A DNA stretch of 24,827 bases from Anaerolinea sp. (GTDB lineage Bacteria > Chloroflexota > Anaerolineae > Anaerolineales > Anaerolineaceae). This document shows positions 1-7,454 of the stretch, one piece after another. Within the stretch, counting starts at the first letter, position 1, and each line of letters opens with the position of its first letter. The notes under the pieces were generated by a model, which saw only the letters and a list, made by a program, of their open reading frames with translations, was not told where the DNA came from and ran no database searches. Position numbers and translations under genes: made by a program. The stretch covers positions 1-24,827 of the forward strand of contig JARKOV010000003.1 of the NCBI GenBank assembly GCA_029975965.1. The letters are read 5' to 3'.

Positions 1-33
1 GGCAACGCGATTGCCGCCGCTGCCCGTATCTAA
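1..33 (+). CDS. C-terminal tail of an upstream CDS (partial)
   Basis: The first 33 bases read in frame 1 as GNAIAAAARI followed by TAA. A terminator-like hairpin begins at the stop codon itself, which is what one expects at the end of a real gene. Only ten residues are visible, so the product cannot be named. The reading is an inference from the stop/terminator arrangement; the window start may simply cut a non-coding stretch. Confidence 0.35.
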   Translation, partial: GNAIAAAARI

Positions 34-74
34 GGCGGGAAACACCCCTTCAGGCATTTCCCGCCTCTCTTTTC
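33..74 (+). terminator. Rho-independent-type terminator after the upstream gene
   Basis: A 10-bp perfect stem (33-42 pairing with 57-66, arm AGGCGGGAAA) with a 14-nt loop is followed by the T-rich run CTCTTTTCATT. It overlaps the stop codon of the partial upstream reading frame. Confidence 0.6.
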
Positions 75-81
75 ATTCCCT

Positions 82-158
82 GACTTTGGCCCCAAAGAGC
101 CAAAGTCCATTGCCTGTTTTTCACCATCTTCTCCCCTTCACCGTTTGGGGAAGGGGAG
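82..158. repeat. Two further stacked hairpins
   Basis: Two perfect 9-bp inverted repeats follow the terminator. One pairs 82-90 with 99-107 (arm GACTTTGGC, loop 8 nt). The other pairs 131-139 with 150-158 (arm CTCCCCTTC, loop 10 nt). With the hairpin at 33-66 this gives three palindromes in 126 bp. The rest of the stretch up to the recombinase gene holds no convincing coding sequence. The hairpins could help terminate convergent transcription from the recombinase gene. Confidence 0.45.
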
Positions 159-224
159 GGGGGATGGGGTTCTTCGATATGAATCACCGCGAATATTAAA
201 TTCGGGATGATTCATGTGTTGGAA

Positions 225-1139
225 TCAGGATTCTACTTTTTCACCGGCCAGTTGGCGCAGTTTTAGCGAAACCTCGCGCCACTGGATTTTGGAAATTCCC
301 AGTTTCTGGCGGATTTTATCCTTCTCGACGCCGGAATTCCAATCGTCCAAAGCGCAGGTCCAGCGGCACATATCGAAGGAGAGATGCTTATCCAGGCCGG
401 CCGCTTCGCCGATGTCTTCGAGCAGGTATTCCAGGCGGCGGGGTGACCAGGGGAAAATTTGCTCGGCAGGGTTGTATTGATCGAGGTATTCGTGGTAGGC
501 GGCGACCCAGTCCTGCGATAATGGAATTTTGCGCTCTTTATACCGGCTGGAAGGGCTGGCATAGCGCACGAAGAGCACCGGCCCATCCGGAGCGTCCACA
601 TCGATGTGGTTGCGCGTGATCGTCAGGCACTCGCCCTTTTTAATCCCCGTTTCGAGCAATAGAGCCAGTAGGACGTAGGGGCGGGCGTCTGGTTTGCGCG
701 CCTGGCGGGCGGCGTTGGCCACCTCGACAATTTTTAACACTTCCTCCTGGGTGAGTGCCACCGGCAACGGGCTCATCACCGACTGCTGGATGACTTTGGA
801 TGCCGGGTCGTTGATCAACACGCCGCCGCGCTGCAGCCAGCGAAAAAAGGCCTTGATCGAGGTGATGCGCCGCGCCAGGCTTTTCGGGCTGCACGGCACC
901 CCGCGGCCTTTCTGCAGCCATTGCAAGAAATGGTTGAGGTCGTTCGTGCTGATTCCATTTAAGCTCCGGTCGAGCGGGAGATAAGACGCCAGCAGCTCCA
1001 GGTCTCCTTTGAAGGCTTTGATGGTGTAAATGGATCGCCCTTGATCCCTGAGGTACAGCTCCCAGGCATGGATGGCTGGCAGCAGTGGGGTCTGTGAGGT
1101 GAGATGGGCGGCTGCTTGTTGTGACGGATCTGCGGGCAT
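225..1139 (-). CDS. Degenerate tyrosine recombinase/integrase-like protein
   Basis: The 304-residue product has the two-domain layout of XerC/XerD/phage integrases: an N-terminal SAM-like core-binding domain (about residues 20-115, with the typical ARRITSIKAFFRWL helix) and a C-terminal catalytic fold (about 130-300). The active site is largely lost. The first catalytic Arg of the TG-x-R motif is Lys167 (TGIKKGE). The His of HxxR is Asp256. The LGH histidine is Ile282, and the nucleophilic Tyr position is Ser291, with no nearby Tyr. The beta-hairpin Lys (RYKERKIPL) and the second Arg (Arg259, CRWT) remain. Strand cleavage is therefore unlikely; a DNA-binding or structural role is inferred. 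ATG at 1139 was chosen because GGTGGAG lies 6 nt upstream and a promoter matches; a longer reading to 1280 would run through repeats. It stands alone, with no excisionase or attachment site seen. Confidence 0.8.
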   Translation of the reverse strand: MPADPSQQAAAHLTSQTPLLPAIHAWELYLRDQGRSIYTIKAFKGDLELLASYLPLDRSLNGISTNDLNHFLQWLQKGRGVPCSPKSLARRITSIKAFFRWLQRGGVLINDPASKVIQQSVMSPLPVALTQEEVLKIVEVANAARQARKPDARPYVLLALLLETGIKKGECLTITRNHIDVDAPDGPVLFVRYASPSSRYKERKIPLSQDWVAAYHEYLDQYNPAEQIFPWSPRRLEYLLEDIGEAAGLDKHLSFDMCRWTCALDDWNSGVEKDKIRQKLGISKIQWREVSLKLRQLAGEKVES

Positions 1140-1182
1140 ATTTCGCTCCACCGGGTGGGGTTTCGTGCGTGTAGGTAACGAG

Positions 1183-1211
1183 AGTCTACTCTCTTTTAAC
1201 TTAAAAGTCAA
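1183..1211 (-). promoter_or_regulatory. Putative sigma70-type promoter of the recombinase-like gene
   Basis: On the minus strand TTGACT (1211-1206) and TAGACT (1188-1183) are separated by exactly 17 nt, giving a 5' leader of about 37 nt before the GGTGGAG-preceded ATG at 1139. The -35 region lies in the first copy of the local duplication. Confidence 0.5.
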
Positions 1212-1342
1212 ATGAGAAATTTTAAGACAATGGAGGAAGCCTGGATGGCTTCCTCCATTGTGCAGGCGCACGGTTGTCAAATGAGAAATTATTGAGCAGG
1301 GGAGGCAGCCTGGGCTTCCTCCATTGTGCAGGCGTACGGTTG
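1207..1342. repeat. Imperfect tandem duplication containing a hairpin
   Basis: Two direct copies are offset by about 66-69 bp. GTCAAATGAGAAATT occurs at 1207-1221 and 1276-1290, and a 30-bp block recurs with one mismatch at 1247-1276 and 1313-1342 (core TTCCTCCATTGTGCAGGCG). The first copy contains a perfect 14-bp stem (1228-1241 with 1247-1260, 5-nt loop); in the second copy the stem is degenerate. This fills part of the 410-bp gene-free stretch 1140-1549, which otherwise holds the recombinase promoter, the long palindrome at 1370-1440 and a weak terminator. Confidence 0.75.
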
Positions 1343-1351
1343 AAAAAATTT

Positions 1352-1440
1352 AACTACTTAGCCAGAGGAGTAAACGGACCGAATTTGAGATGCTTGCGGG
1401 TACGAAGCACCCGCAAGCATCTCAAATTCGGTTAGTTTAC
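1352..1440. repeat. Long intergenic palindrome, copy 1 of a dispersed repeat
   Basis: A perfect 22-bp stem (1380-1401 with 1409-1430, loop ACGAAGC) is extended outward by GTAAAC at 1370-1375 pairing with 1435-1440. The left flank, starting AACTACTTAGCCAGAGG at 1352, is also found at 24752 near the far end of the window, with a matching GAATTTGAG segment in the stem. The element lies between two minus-strand genes and has no T-run next to the stem, so it is not a classical terminator. Confidence 0.75.
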
Positions 1441-1507
1441 CTTATATCTCCGGGCGCCCTTTAACCAGGGAGCGATCCAGATCGATGCGCGCTGGCTATT
1501 CAATCGC

Positions 1508-1538
1508 AAAAGGCAACGGGTGTGTACCGGCTGCCTTT
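1508..1538 (-). terminator. Possible weak terminator after the LCP gene
   Basis: Read on the minus strand, AAAGGCA (1538-1532) pairs with TGCCTTT and runs into a short TTTT (1511-1508) about 15-40 nt after the stop at 1550. The inner stem is imperfect and the T-run is short. Confidence 0.35.
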
Positions 1539-1549
1539 GTTCGAAGTCT

Positions 1550-2638
1550 TTAGCGATAGACCGCTTCGTAGACGATGGCTTTGATCGCAGCCAGGTTGGG
1601 CCACAACACCCACGCCCCATCCGGGGTGATATATGGGTAGGCTTCGGCAGGGGTGATGGTGAAGCGGCGAATCCGGCTGGGATCTTGAATCACCTGCTGG
1701 GCAACCGGGATGAGGGGCAGGATGGTGTCCAGGGTCAGATTCGTCTCGACGTTGTTCTTGTAGATCTCGTAGATTTCGGGGGCGCGGGTGACGCCGTCCA
1801 GCGTCATCAGGCGGGCAAACACGCCCTGCAAGACCTCCTGCGCCCGGCGCAGCCGGTCGAAGTCGCTGGTCGAGTAGCGCGAGCGCACATACCACAAGGC
1901 GGTCTGGCCGTCCATCGGGATGGTGGCAGGCGCTTCGATCGAGCAGTAACCGTTCGCATTGGCCCAGGGAAGGTCGCATTTATCGGTGAAAGAAGTGTGG
2001 GTCTTGACGTTGATTCCATTGAGGCTGTCGATGATGCCGGTGAAGCCCTGCATGTTGGTCATCACGTAGTAGCTCGGCCGCACGCCGAAATTGTACTCAA
2101 AGGTGTAGGCCATCGTGGCGAAGCCACCGGCGGCCTGGGCGGTGTTGATGCGGTTCGACATCCAGCCTGGAATGGTCACGTAAAGGTCGCGTGGGAATGA
2201 CACCATGCTGACCGTGCCGTTGTTGCGGTTGATAGAAACCAGCACAATCACGTCGGTGCGGAATCCGCCGCCGGGGCGTGCGTCGGAGCCGAGGACCAGG
2301 ATGTTCACCACGCCATCCGGCAGCGGGCCGCCGGGTTGCACGTCGTAATTCGAGCGGGGCATGTCGCCCGCCGGATCCTGGATCGATAGCGTGGGGGTCA
2401 ACGTGGGGGTCGGCGTGCTGGTTGGCATCGGCGTCGCGGTGGCGGGCACTGGCCGGAAGGGGGTGGGCGTTGCGCTGGCATCTGGGGCCGCGGTCACCAA
2501 CAGGGCGTCGGCCTGGTTGGTAGGGGTGGCGGTTGGTCCGGCAGCTATCACCTGTCCCTGGGTTGCCAGCGGCAGTGAGCACGCCTGTAGAAACAGGGCG
2601 AGGAGGATGAGGAGAACACCTGATCTTGAAAGTCTCAT
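1550..2638 (-). CDS. LytR-CpsA-Psr (LCP) family lipoprotein
   Basis: LCP proteins transfer polyprenyl-phosphate-linked glycopolymers onto the cell wall or related acceptors outside the membrane. The 362-residue product begins with a lipoprotein signal peptide: a hydrophobic stretch at 7-19 ending in FLQAC, with the lipobox Cys at 20. A Thr/Pro/Ala-rich stalk follows to about residue 85. The LCP domain (about 110-355) shows LGSDAR (117-121), RTD (127-129), SFPRDLYV (147-154) and RSRYSTSDFDRLRRAQ (252-267), which carry the conserved Arg and Asp residues that bind pyrophosphate and metal. It lies 18 bp downstream of the LysM gene, as the last gene of the operon. Most LCP proteins have an N-terminal membrane helix; anchoring by a lipid is less usual. 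The family call is firm. The acceptor polymer is unknown, and the organism's wall type cannot be read from this window. Confidence 0.9.
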   Translation of the reverse strand: MRLSRSGVLLILLALFLQACSLPLATQGQVIAAGPTATPTNQADALLVTAAPDASATPTPFRPVPATATPMPTSTPTPTLTPTLSIQDPAGDMPRSNYDVQPGGPLPDGVVNILVLGSDARPGGGFRTDVIVLVSINRNNGTVSMVSFPRDLYVTIPGWMSNRINTAQAAGGFATMAYTFEYNFGVRPSYYVMTNMQGFTGIIDSLNGINVKTHTSFTDKCDLPWANANGYCSIEAPATIPMDGQTALWYVRSRYSTSDFDRLRRAQEVLQGVFARLMTLDGVTRAPEIYEIYKNNVETNLTLDTILPLIPVAQQVIQDPSRIRRFTITPAEAYPYITPDGAWVLWPNLAAIKAIVYEAVYR

Positions 2639-2656
2639 TAACGATAATCTTTCCCG

Positions 2657-3481
2657 TCAGGAAGACGAACCAGCCGGAGTCTCGCTGGGCGGAACCGGGG
2701 TGTCGGACGGTGGAACCGGGGTGTCGGACGGCGTCACAGGCGTGCTGCTGGGGGGCACCGGTGTGCTGCTGGGGGGCACAGGCGTGCTGCTGGGGGGCAC
2801 CGGCGTGTTGGAGGGTGGCACACGGGTTGCCGTGGGGCTGATTTCCGGAGTGCGCGTGGCAACATTGGGAACAAAGAGGACCATGCCGGCCTGGATGTAA
2901 TTGGGGCTTGGCAGGCAGTTGGCTTCTTGAAGCTCGCGCACGGTGGTGCCGAAGGCGATGCTCAGGCGGTAAAGATTATCGCCAACCTGGACAACATAGG
3001 TGGTCCAACCTGGCGGACGACCGCACGTGCGGACGGTCGGCAGTGGCTGGGTGGCGGTTGGCTCCGGTGGATTTTGATCCACCGCCTGTACCGGCGTGTG
3101 GGTCGGCGTGGGCAGCGGCGGTAGATAGAGGATGCTGCCGGCGAGCAGCGTTTCACTGATCAGGCAGTTGGCCTTGACGATCTCGTCCTTCGACAGCTTG
3201 TGTTGGGCAGCCAGCCTGTCCAGCGTGTCGCCGTTTTGAACCGTAAATGCCTGCCAGCCTTGCGGTGGTGGGCAACTCGTCGGGGGGACAGGCGTCGGGC
3301 TCGGTAGAGGGGTGGGGGTGTTTTCGCCGGGAACCGGCAACCCGGGTGAAGGCGTGGCCACGAAGGTCGCCGTCGGCAGGGCGAAACCTTCTACCGAGGC
3401 CACGGAAAGCGCGCCGATCACCAGCAGGCTGGAAGTGATGGCGGCAAGCAGCCCCAGCGAGATTTGCTTCAAGAAGCTCAT
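2657..3481 (-). CDS. Exported protein with two LysM domains and a Pro/Thr/Ser repeat tail
   Basis: LysM domains bind N-acetylglucosamine-containing glycans such as peptidoglycan. The 274-residue product has a signal peptide or membrane anchor (about 5-30), a Pro/Thr linker, LysM 1 (about 77-121; FTVQNGDTLDRLAAQHKL) and LysM 2 (about 160-205; YVVQVGDNLYRLSIAFG). Each LysM is bracketed by two Cys (70/106 and 153/189), suggesting a disulfide per domain outside the membrane. The C-terminal tail is six near-perfect copies of TPVPPSS (226-267). No enzyme domain is present. Its ATG overlaps the kinase stop codon (ATGA, 4 bp), and the LCP gene follows 18 bp later, so the three are almost certainly co-transcribed. 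A role as glycan-binding envelope adaptor or sensor partner is inferred. Confidence 0.88.
   Translation of the reverse strand: MSFLKQISLGLLAAITSSLLVIGALSVASVEGFALPTATFVATPSPGLPVPGENTPTPLPSPTPVPPTSCPPPQGWQAFTVQNGDTLDRLAAQHKLSKDEIVKANCLISETLLAGSILYLPPLPTPTHTPVQAVDQNPPEPTATQPLPTVRTCGRPPGWTTYVVQVGDNLYRLSIAFGTTVRELQEANCLPSPNYIQAGMVLFVPNVATRTPEISPTATRVPPSNTPVPPSSTPVPPSSTPVPPSSTPVTPSDTPVPPSDTPVPPSETPAGSSS
2681..2806 (-). repeat. Six 21-bp coding tandem repeats (TPVPPSS)
   Basis: Six in-frame 21-bp units encode TPVPPSS/TPVTPSD/TPVPPSD/TPVPPSE at the end of the LysM protein. The units are very similar at DNA level (for example GTGCTGCTGGGGGGCAC on the plus strand), so copy number may vary between strains by slippage. 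Confidence 0.85.
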
Positions 3482-5877
3482 GCGCCCGCTTTTTCCTTCT
3501 CGCGGCTCGGATACATCGGCAAGAGCACGCTGTAGGTGCTGGTGCGTTTCGCCGGGTCGCTCTCGACCCAGATCCGGCCGCCGTGCGCTTCAACCAGGGT
3601 GCGTGCGATGCTCAGCCCCACCCCGGTATCGCCGACGCCCTGGATGAGAACATTCTCGGCGCGAAAGCGACGGCTGAAAACAACGGGCAGGTCCTCTGCG
3701 GCGATCCCTCCACCTTCGTCGGTCACCTGCAAGATCAGGTATTCGTTGGGCTGATCGACTTTAAGACCCGCTCGCAGGGTGATGGTGCCGTCGATGGGGG
3801 TGACCAGGCTGGCATTTTGCAACAACTGCCCGATGACCTGCTGGATTCCCTCGCGGTCGACATAGATCAACGGGAGCTCGTCCGGCAACTCTATGCTCAA
3901 CTGGATATTTTTCTCGCGCATCCGCGCACTGACATCCGTGATGGCAGCGTCAATCACCACCGAAAGATCAACCGGTTGGTGAACCAGCTCTACCGACTCG
4001 TTTCCAATGGAAGTAACCTGGATCAGGTCGTCCATCAGGCTGCGCAGGCGCTCGGTGGCGGCGCGCACGCGCTCCAGGAACTTGCGCTGCAACGCGCCCA
4101 GAATGCCGACCGTTTCGGCCAGCAACAAATCAGTGTAGCCCATCACCGAAGCCATCGGCTGGCGAAGCTCCTGGACGATGGAGGCGATCACTTCGTGTTC
4201 TTCGCCGGTCACCGGCGGATTGTGGGTCAGCTTGCGCTCCAACTCCAGGGAGCGGATATTGGAGGCGGCCAGCAGGTTCTGCAACCGGGCCGTTTCTTCG
4301 AGAGTAGCCCTGAGCTCGTTCTCCATCTGGAGCGCTTCTGCCCGTGAGATCGGTTCGCTTCGTGAGATGGCCATCTCTTGCACATTTTCGGTGTACTTCG
4401 TCAACTGCGCCTGCAAGCGGGCGTTTTCTGCCTGCAATGCGTTGATCACCGACTGCGACTCGTGCTGGAGTGCCAGTAAGTTTTCAATCTCCGTGCCAGG
4501 AGCGGACGCAGACCTTCCGCCGATTGTGCGCAGATGGCTCAATTCACGGCTCATCGCCTTGTTCTCATCCCGAAGCAAGTTGAGCTCGGCGGCCAATTCG
4601 ACCAGGCTGGCGCGCAATTCTTCCGAGTTTATGGAAGGTTGGACCTTTGCACGCTCGCGGAGGAGAATCTTCATGATGCTGTCAGCCTCAGACGCCAGGT
4701 AATTGGGGTCGTCCGGGCTCCATTCGCGCTGAGAGTAGGGGGTTAACAGCAGTAACCCGCCCCAGGGTGCTCCAGTCTGGAGAAGGGGGATCAATAAAAC
4801 GTTGCCAACTTCCCCCAGGCCAAGGGCGATGCCGAGTCCGGTGAGGTCGGGGGGTTGTGTCTCAGCCGTCGAAATGCGCAATGGTTTGCCTTTGGCCAGC
4901 GCATTGCTGACGGCTGGCACCCGGCTCTGGTCAAGGAAAGCGCGCGGAAGGTCTTCTTCACGGATGACATCGTAACCGCCGAGCAATTCGACCGGAGCAG
5001 TCTCGCTCTGCGGCGCGGCTACCACCAGGCACAGGTCAGCTTGCATGGTTTGCGCGACCGCCCGGGCGACTGCCGCGTGGATGCGGTCGGGATTTTCTTG
5101 CAGGCTGAGCTCTAACCAGGCATGGATGGTATGCAAATCCATCGAGCGGGCCATATGGTTCGATCGTTCCACCCCTTCCACCTCGCCCTGGATTGTGGAT
5201 TGGCCGGAGCGCACGAGCAAACTGGGCAGCAACGGGTAGGCGGCGAGCTGGGCCAGGCGGATGTAGCTGGAAAAGTCGTTGCTGATCGGCGCAAGGAACA
5301 GGTGCGCGATGTGACCCAGGATGGTTAACACCAGCATGGCGAGCCCCATCCCCCAGTTGTCGGGGCGACGGAAGAGGATCAGCGTGGCTGCAAGCACCGC
5401 TACTCCCAGGGTGCTGAGCGCCCAGGTCCAATCTTGCCATGAGGCATTAAAAGGCAAGCTGCTGTCTTCCAGTTGCCATTGGGTAAATGTGAACAGAAAG
5501 AGGACGACCACTGCCAGGTTGAGCAACCCGGTAATGATATCGGCCGCTCGCGAAGGCCGGGGAAAAGCCCACAGCCAGCCAATCCAGATCACGCTGAACA
5601 GGACGACAGCCCGGTCGAAAATGGGCAAGAAGGAATGTGGGTTGACCACCCCCTGCCAGGCCAGCCCAGTGGAGAGAAAAAGCGCCAGTTGGGCGATCAA
5701 CAAAAGGTTCAAGCCGAGAAGGGGACGCCCTGAAACGCCGGGTTCCTGGGTTAACTTTCGGCTGAGCAATGCCACCTGCAGGCTGGTAAAGACGGCGAAG
5801 GCCAGAACGAGATGGTAAATCAGGTTACCCGGGGGGGCAACAAGGAGGGAAAGCAGCTGCTGAAAGATGGCATTCAT
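3478..5877 (-). CDS. Seven-TM GAF histidine-kinase-like sensor lacking the phosphoacceptor His
   Basis: The 799-residue product has about seven membrane helices (roughly 1-225), a GAF domain (about 245-410), a long coiled coil rich in Glu/Leu (about 415-550), a HisKA-like dimerisation helix (about 560-625) and a HATPase_c domain (about 665-785). The ATP site looks intact: N-box LLQNAS (near 684), DEGGGI (near 718) and GDTGVGLSIAR. In the H-box, where kinases carry HELRTP, this protein reads VQELRQP, with Gln569 (codon CAG at 4173-4171) in place of His. It may thus be a pseudokinase or an ATP-driven switch, unless another residue is phosphorylated. No response regulator lies beside it. The first gene of an operon with the LysM and LCP genes, it could sense the envelope. 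There is no clear Shine-Dalgarno; the start is supported by the extended -10 about 30 nt upstream. Confidence 0.88.
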   Translation of the reverse strand: MNAIFQQLLSLLVAPPGNLIYHLVLAFAVFTSLQVALLSRKLTQEPGVSGRPLLGLNLLLIAQLALFLSTGLAWQGVVNPHSFLPIFDRAVVLFSVIWIGWLWAFPRPSRAADIITGLLNLAVVVLFLFTFTQWQLEDSSLPFNASWQDWTWALSTLGVAVLAATLILFRRPDNWGMGLAMLVLTILGHIAHLFLAPISNDFSSYIRLAQLAAYPLLPSLLVRSGQSTIQGEVEGVERSNHMARSMDLHTIHAWLELSLQENPDRIHAAVARAVAQTMQADLCLVVAAPQSETAPVELLGGYDVIREEDLPRAFLDQSRVPAVSNALAKGKPLRISTAETQPPDLTGLGIALGLGEVGNVLLIPLLQTGAPWGGLLLLTPYSQREWSPDDPNYLASEADSIMKILLRERAKVQPSINSEELRASLVELAAELNLLRDENKAMSRELSHLRTIGGRSASAPGTEIENLLALQHESQSVINALQAENARLQAQLTKYTENVQEMAISRSEPISRAEALQMENELRATLEETARLQNLLAASNIRSLELERKLTHNPPVTGEEHEVIASIVQELRQPMASVMGYTDLLLAETVGILGALQRKFLERVRAATERLRSLMDDLIQVTSIGNESVELVHQPVDLSVVIDAAITDVSARMREKNIQLSIELPDELPLIYVDREGIQQVIGQLLQNASLVTPIDGTITLRAGLKVDQPNEYLILQVTDEGGGIAAEDLPVVFSRRFRAENVLIQGVGDTGVGLSIARTLVEAHGGRIWVESDPAKRTSTYSVLLPMYPSREKEKAGA

Positions 5878-5907
5878 GATCGGTTATGGTGCATGCGATT
5901 TTATGCG

Positions 5908-5916
5908 ATTATAGCA
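5908..5916 (-). promoter_or_regulatory. Extended -10 promoter of the kinase-LysM-LCP operon
   Basis: The minus strand reads TGCTATAAT (5916-5908), a perfect -10 with the extended TG motif. No good -35 is seen, which fits an extended -10 promoter. Transcription would begin about 5901, about 25 nt before the ATG at 5877. Confidence 0.6.
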
Positions 5917-6029
5917 CGGCTGCCACAATTGAAAAATTTAGAGTAACCTAACAATCTTGAAAACGACTGTACTTATGGTGAATTGTTTGCCGATCATACC
6001 CATCTATGGGATGGTTAAGGAGAAACAGC

Positions 6030-7286
6030 ATGCGTTTTCAGATTATCCTGGCTCTTACGGTTATTGCGGCGTTGCTGAGCGGGTTTATCCCCCCTCAAGC
6101 CGCCATGATTGCGCATCCGCAATTTCAGGTACAGGACACTGCAACTTCCGTGCCAGGCGCAGCACGACCGACAGCCACGCCGGTTTCCTCCACCGGGGGG
6201 AACGGTGCTGCTTATGGACCGGATTCGTTCCCGCAAGGTATCAACCCGCTGACGGGCCTGGCAGTAGCGGACCCGGATACCCTCGATCTTCCTCCGGCGC
6301 TGGTTTCCATCACCAATTTCCCGGTGACGGCGCGACCGCAAGCCGGTCTTTCGTACAGCCCGTTTGTATTTGAAGTGTACATTGGCGAGGGAATGACCCG
6401 CTTCCTGGCGATGTTCTACGGCGATTTCCCTGTGGAAGCGGACACGGCAAACGCGAATCCCGGGAACGCTCAGGTGACCGTCGATTACACGGTTGGCCCC
6501 GTCCGCTCGGGCCGGTTGACTTACGAGCCCATCCGCAAGCATTACGGTGGTTTCCTGGTGATGGCCTCCGCCTGGTCTGGGGTGGCTGCCAACCTGTCTG
6601 AATACACCAACGTGTTTGGCTCCGACAGCTCGGACGTCAACTCGGCGATGATTAAAGTGACCGACCTGGAGAAAATCGCTGAAAAAAACCGGGAAAGACT
6701 GTATGGCAAAGCCAACCTCAACGCCTATCGTTTCGACGCGCAGGCGCCCGCCGGCGGAAAACCCGGGCAAATGCTCTGGTTACCGTACAATTACTTGAAC
6801 CAGATTATCTGGCGTTATGACTCAGCCAGTGGGGCCTACCACCGCTACCAGGATGAAGCGGATGGAGCCACTTTCTCTCAGATTCACGATCGCCTCAACG
6901 GCGAACCGCTCACGTTTGAGAACGTGGTCGTGCTTTTCGCAAGGCACACGGCGCGGGCAGAGACGCTGATCGATGTCGAGTTGATGTACCAGAACCGGCA
7001 AAAAGCGCTCATCTTCCGCGATGGAAAAATGTACGAGGTCTTTTGGACGACCAAAAACGAGGAATATGAAAGAACGACCGGCAAACTGCGCCCAATCCGC
7101 TTTGTGGACGCTCAAGGTAACCCTTTTCCATTGAAACCCGGCCAGACCTGGGTGGAACTGGTGCCCACCTATTCCCCCTACTACGAAACGGTCGATTCCG
7201 AGCGCTATTCTGACCTGGGCGGTAAAAAATCTCCAGGGTCGGGAAACTGGGCGGTGCGGTTCTATGCGCCAAAGGTCGACGATTAA
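6030..7286 (+). CDS. DUF3048 (YerB-like) exported protein
   Basis: The 418-residue product has a signal peptide (about 1-27, FQIILALTVIAALLSGF), a short Thr/Pro/Ala linker and a DUF3048 domain. The family hallmarks are clear: INPLTGL near residue 72, ITNFPVTARPQAGLS, FVFEVYIGEGMTRFLAMF and VGPVRSGR. YerB-like proteins are secreted or lipid-anchored in Firmicutes and Chloroflexota; their biochemical function is not established. ATG at 6030 was preferred over the upstream ATG at 6006 because AAGGAG ends 7 nt before it and the signal peptide then starts directly. The gene is divergent from the kinase operon, with about 150 bp between them. No convincing promoter or terminator is visible for it, so read-through towards the tRNA is possible. 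Confidence 0.87.
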   Translation: MRFQIILALTVIAALLSGFIPPQAAMIAHPQFQVQDTATSVPGAARPTATPVSSTGGNGAAYGPDSFPQGINPLTGLAVADPDTLDLPPALVSITNFPVTARPQAGLSYSPFVFEVYIGEGMTRFLAMFYGDFPVEADTANANPGNAQVTVDYTVGPVRSGRLTYEPIRKHYGGFLVMASAWSGVAANLSEYTNVFGSDSSDVNSAMIKVTDLEKIAEKNRERLYGKANLNAYRFDAQAPAGGKPGQMLWLPYNYLNQIIWRYDSASGAYHRYQDEADGATFSQIHDRLNGEPLTFENVVVLFARHTARAETLIDVELMYQNRQKALIFRDGKMYEVFWTTKNEEYERTTGKLRPIRFVDAQGNPFPLKPGQTWVELVPTYSPYYETVDSERYSDLGGKKSPGSGNWAVRFYAPKVDD

Positions 7287-7328
7287 TCGCGCCTGGCACA
7301 AAACTGGCAACGTGGAAGTATGCCCGGC

Positions 7329-7356
7329 TTGACAAATCTGGGGATTGGGATAAAAT
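7329..7356 (+). promoter_or_regulatory. Promoter of tRNA-Leu
   Basis: A consensus -35 TTGACA (7329-7334) and a -10 TAAAAT (7351-7356) are 16 nt apart, 13 nt before the mature tRNA. The strong match is typical of stable RNA genes. Confidence 0.8.
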
Positions 7357-7369
7357 ACAAAAACTCCCG

Positions 7370-7453
<84 letters not shown>

Positions 7454-7454
7454 C

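Noticed and set aside
1140..1280. N-terminal extension of the recombinase-like gene to 1280
   Set aside because: It would run through the promoter and the hairpin repeat, and the extra 47 residues do not resemble the family; ATG at 1139 has a good Shine-Dalgarno.
225..1440. Integrated mobile element with attachment sites
   Set aside because: The recombinase lacks catalytic residues, and no excisionase, cargo, target-site duplication or tRNA-derived repeat was found; the tRNA-Leu 3' end is not repeated nearby.
1520..2200. Plus-strand open frame opposite the LCP gene
   Set aside because: Shadow of a well-supported LCP domain on the minus strand.
2681..2806. CRISPR-like repeat array
   Set aside because: The 21-bp units are directly tandem, have no spacers and are in frame within the LysM protein.
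6015..6770. Minus-strand open frame opposite the DUF3048 gene
   Set aside because: No domain or Shine-Dalgarno; the plus strand encodes a clear DUF3048 protein there.
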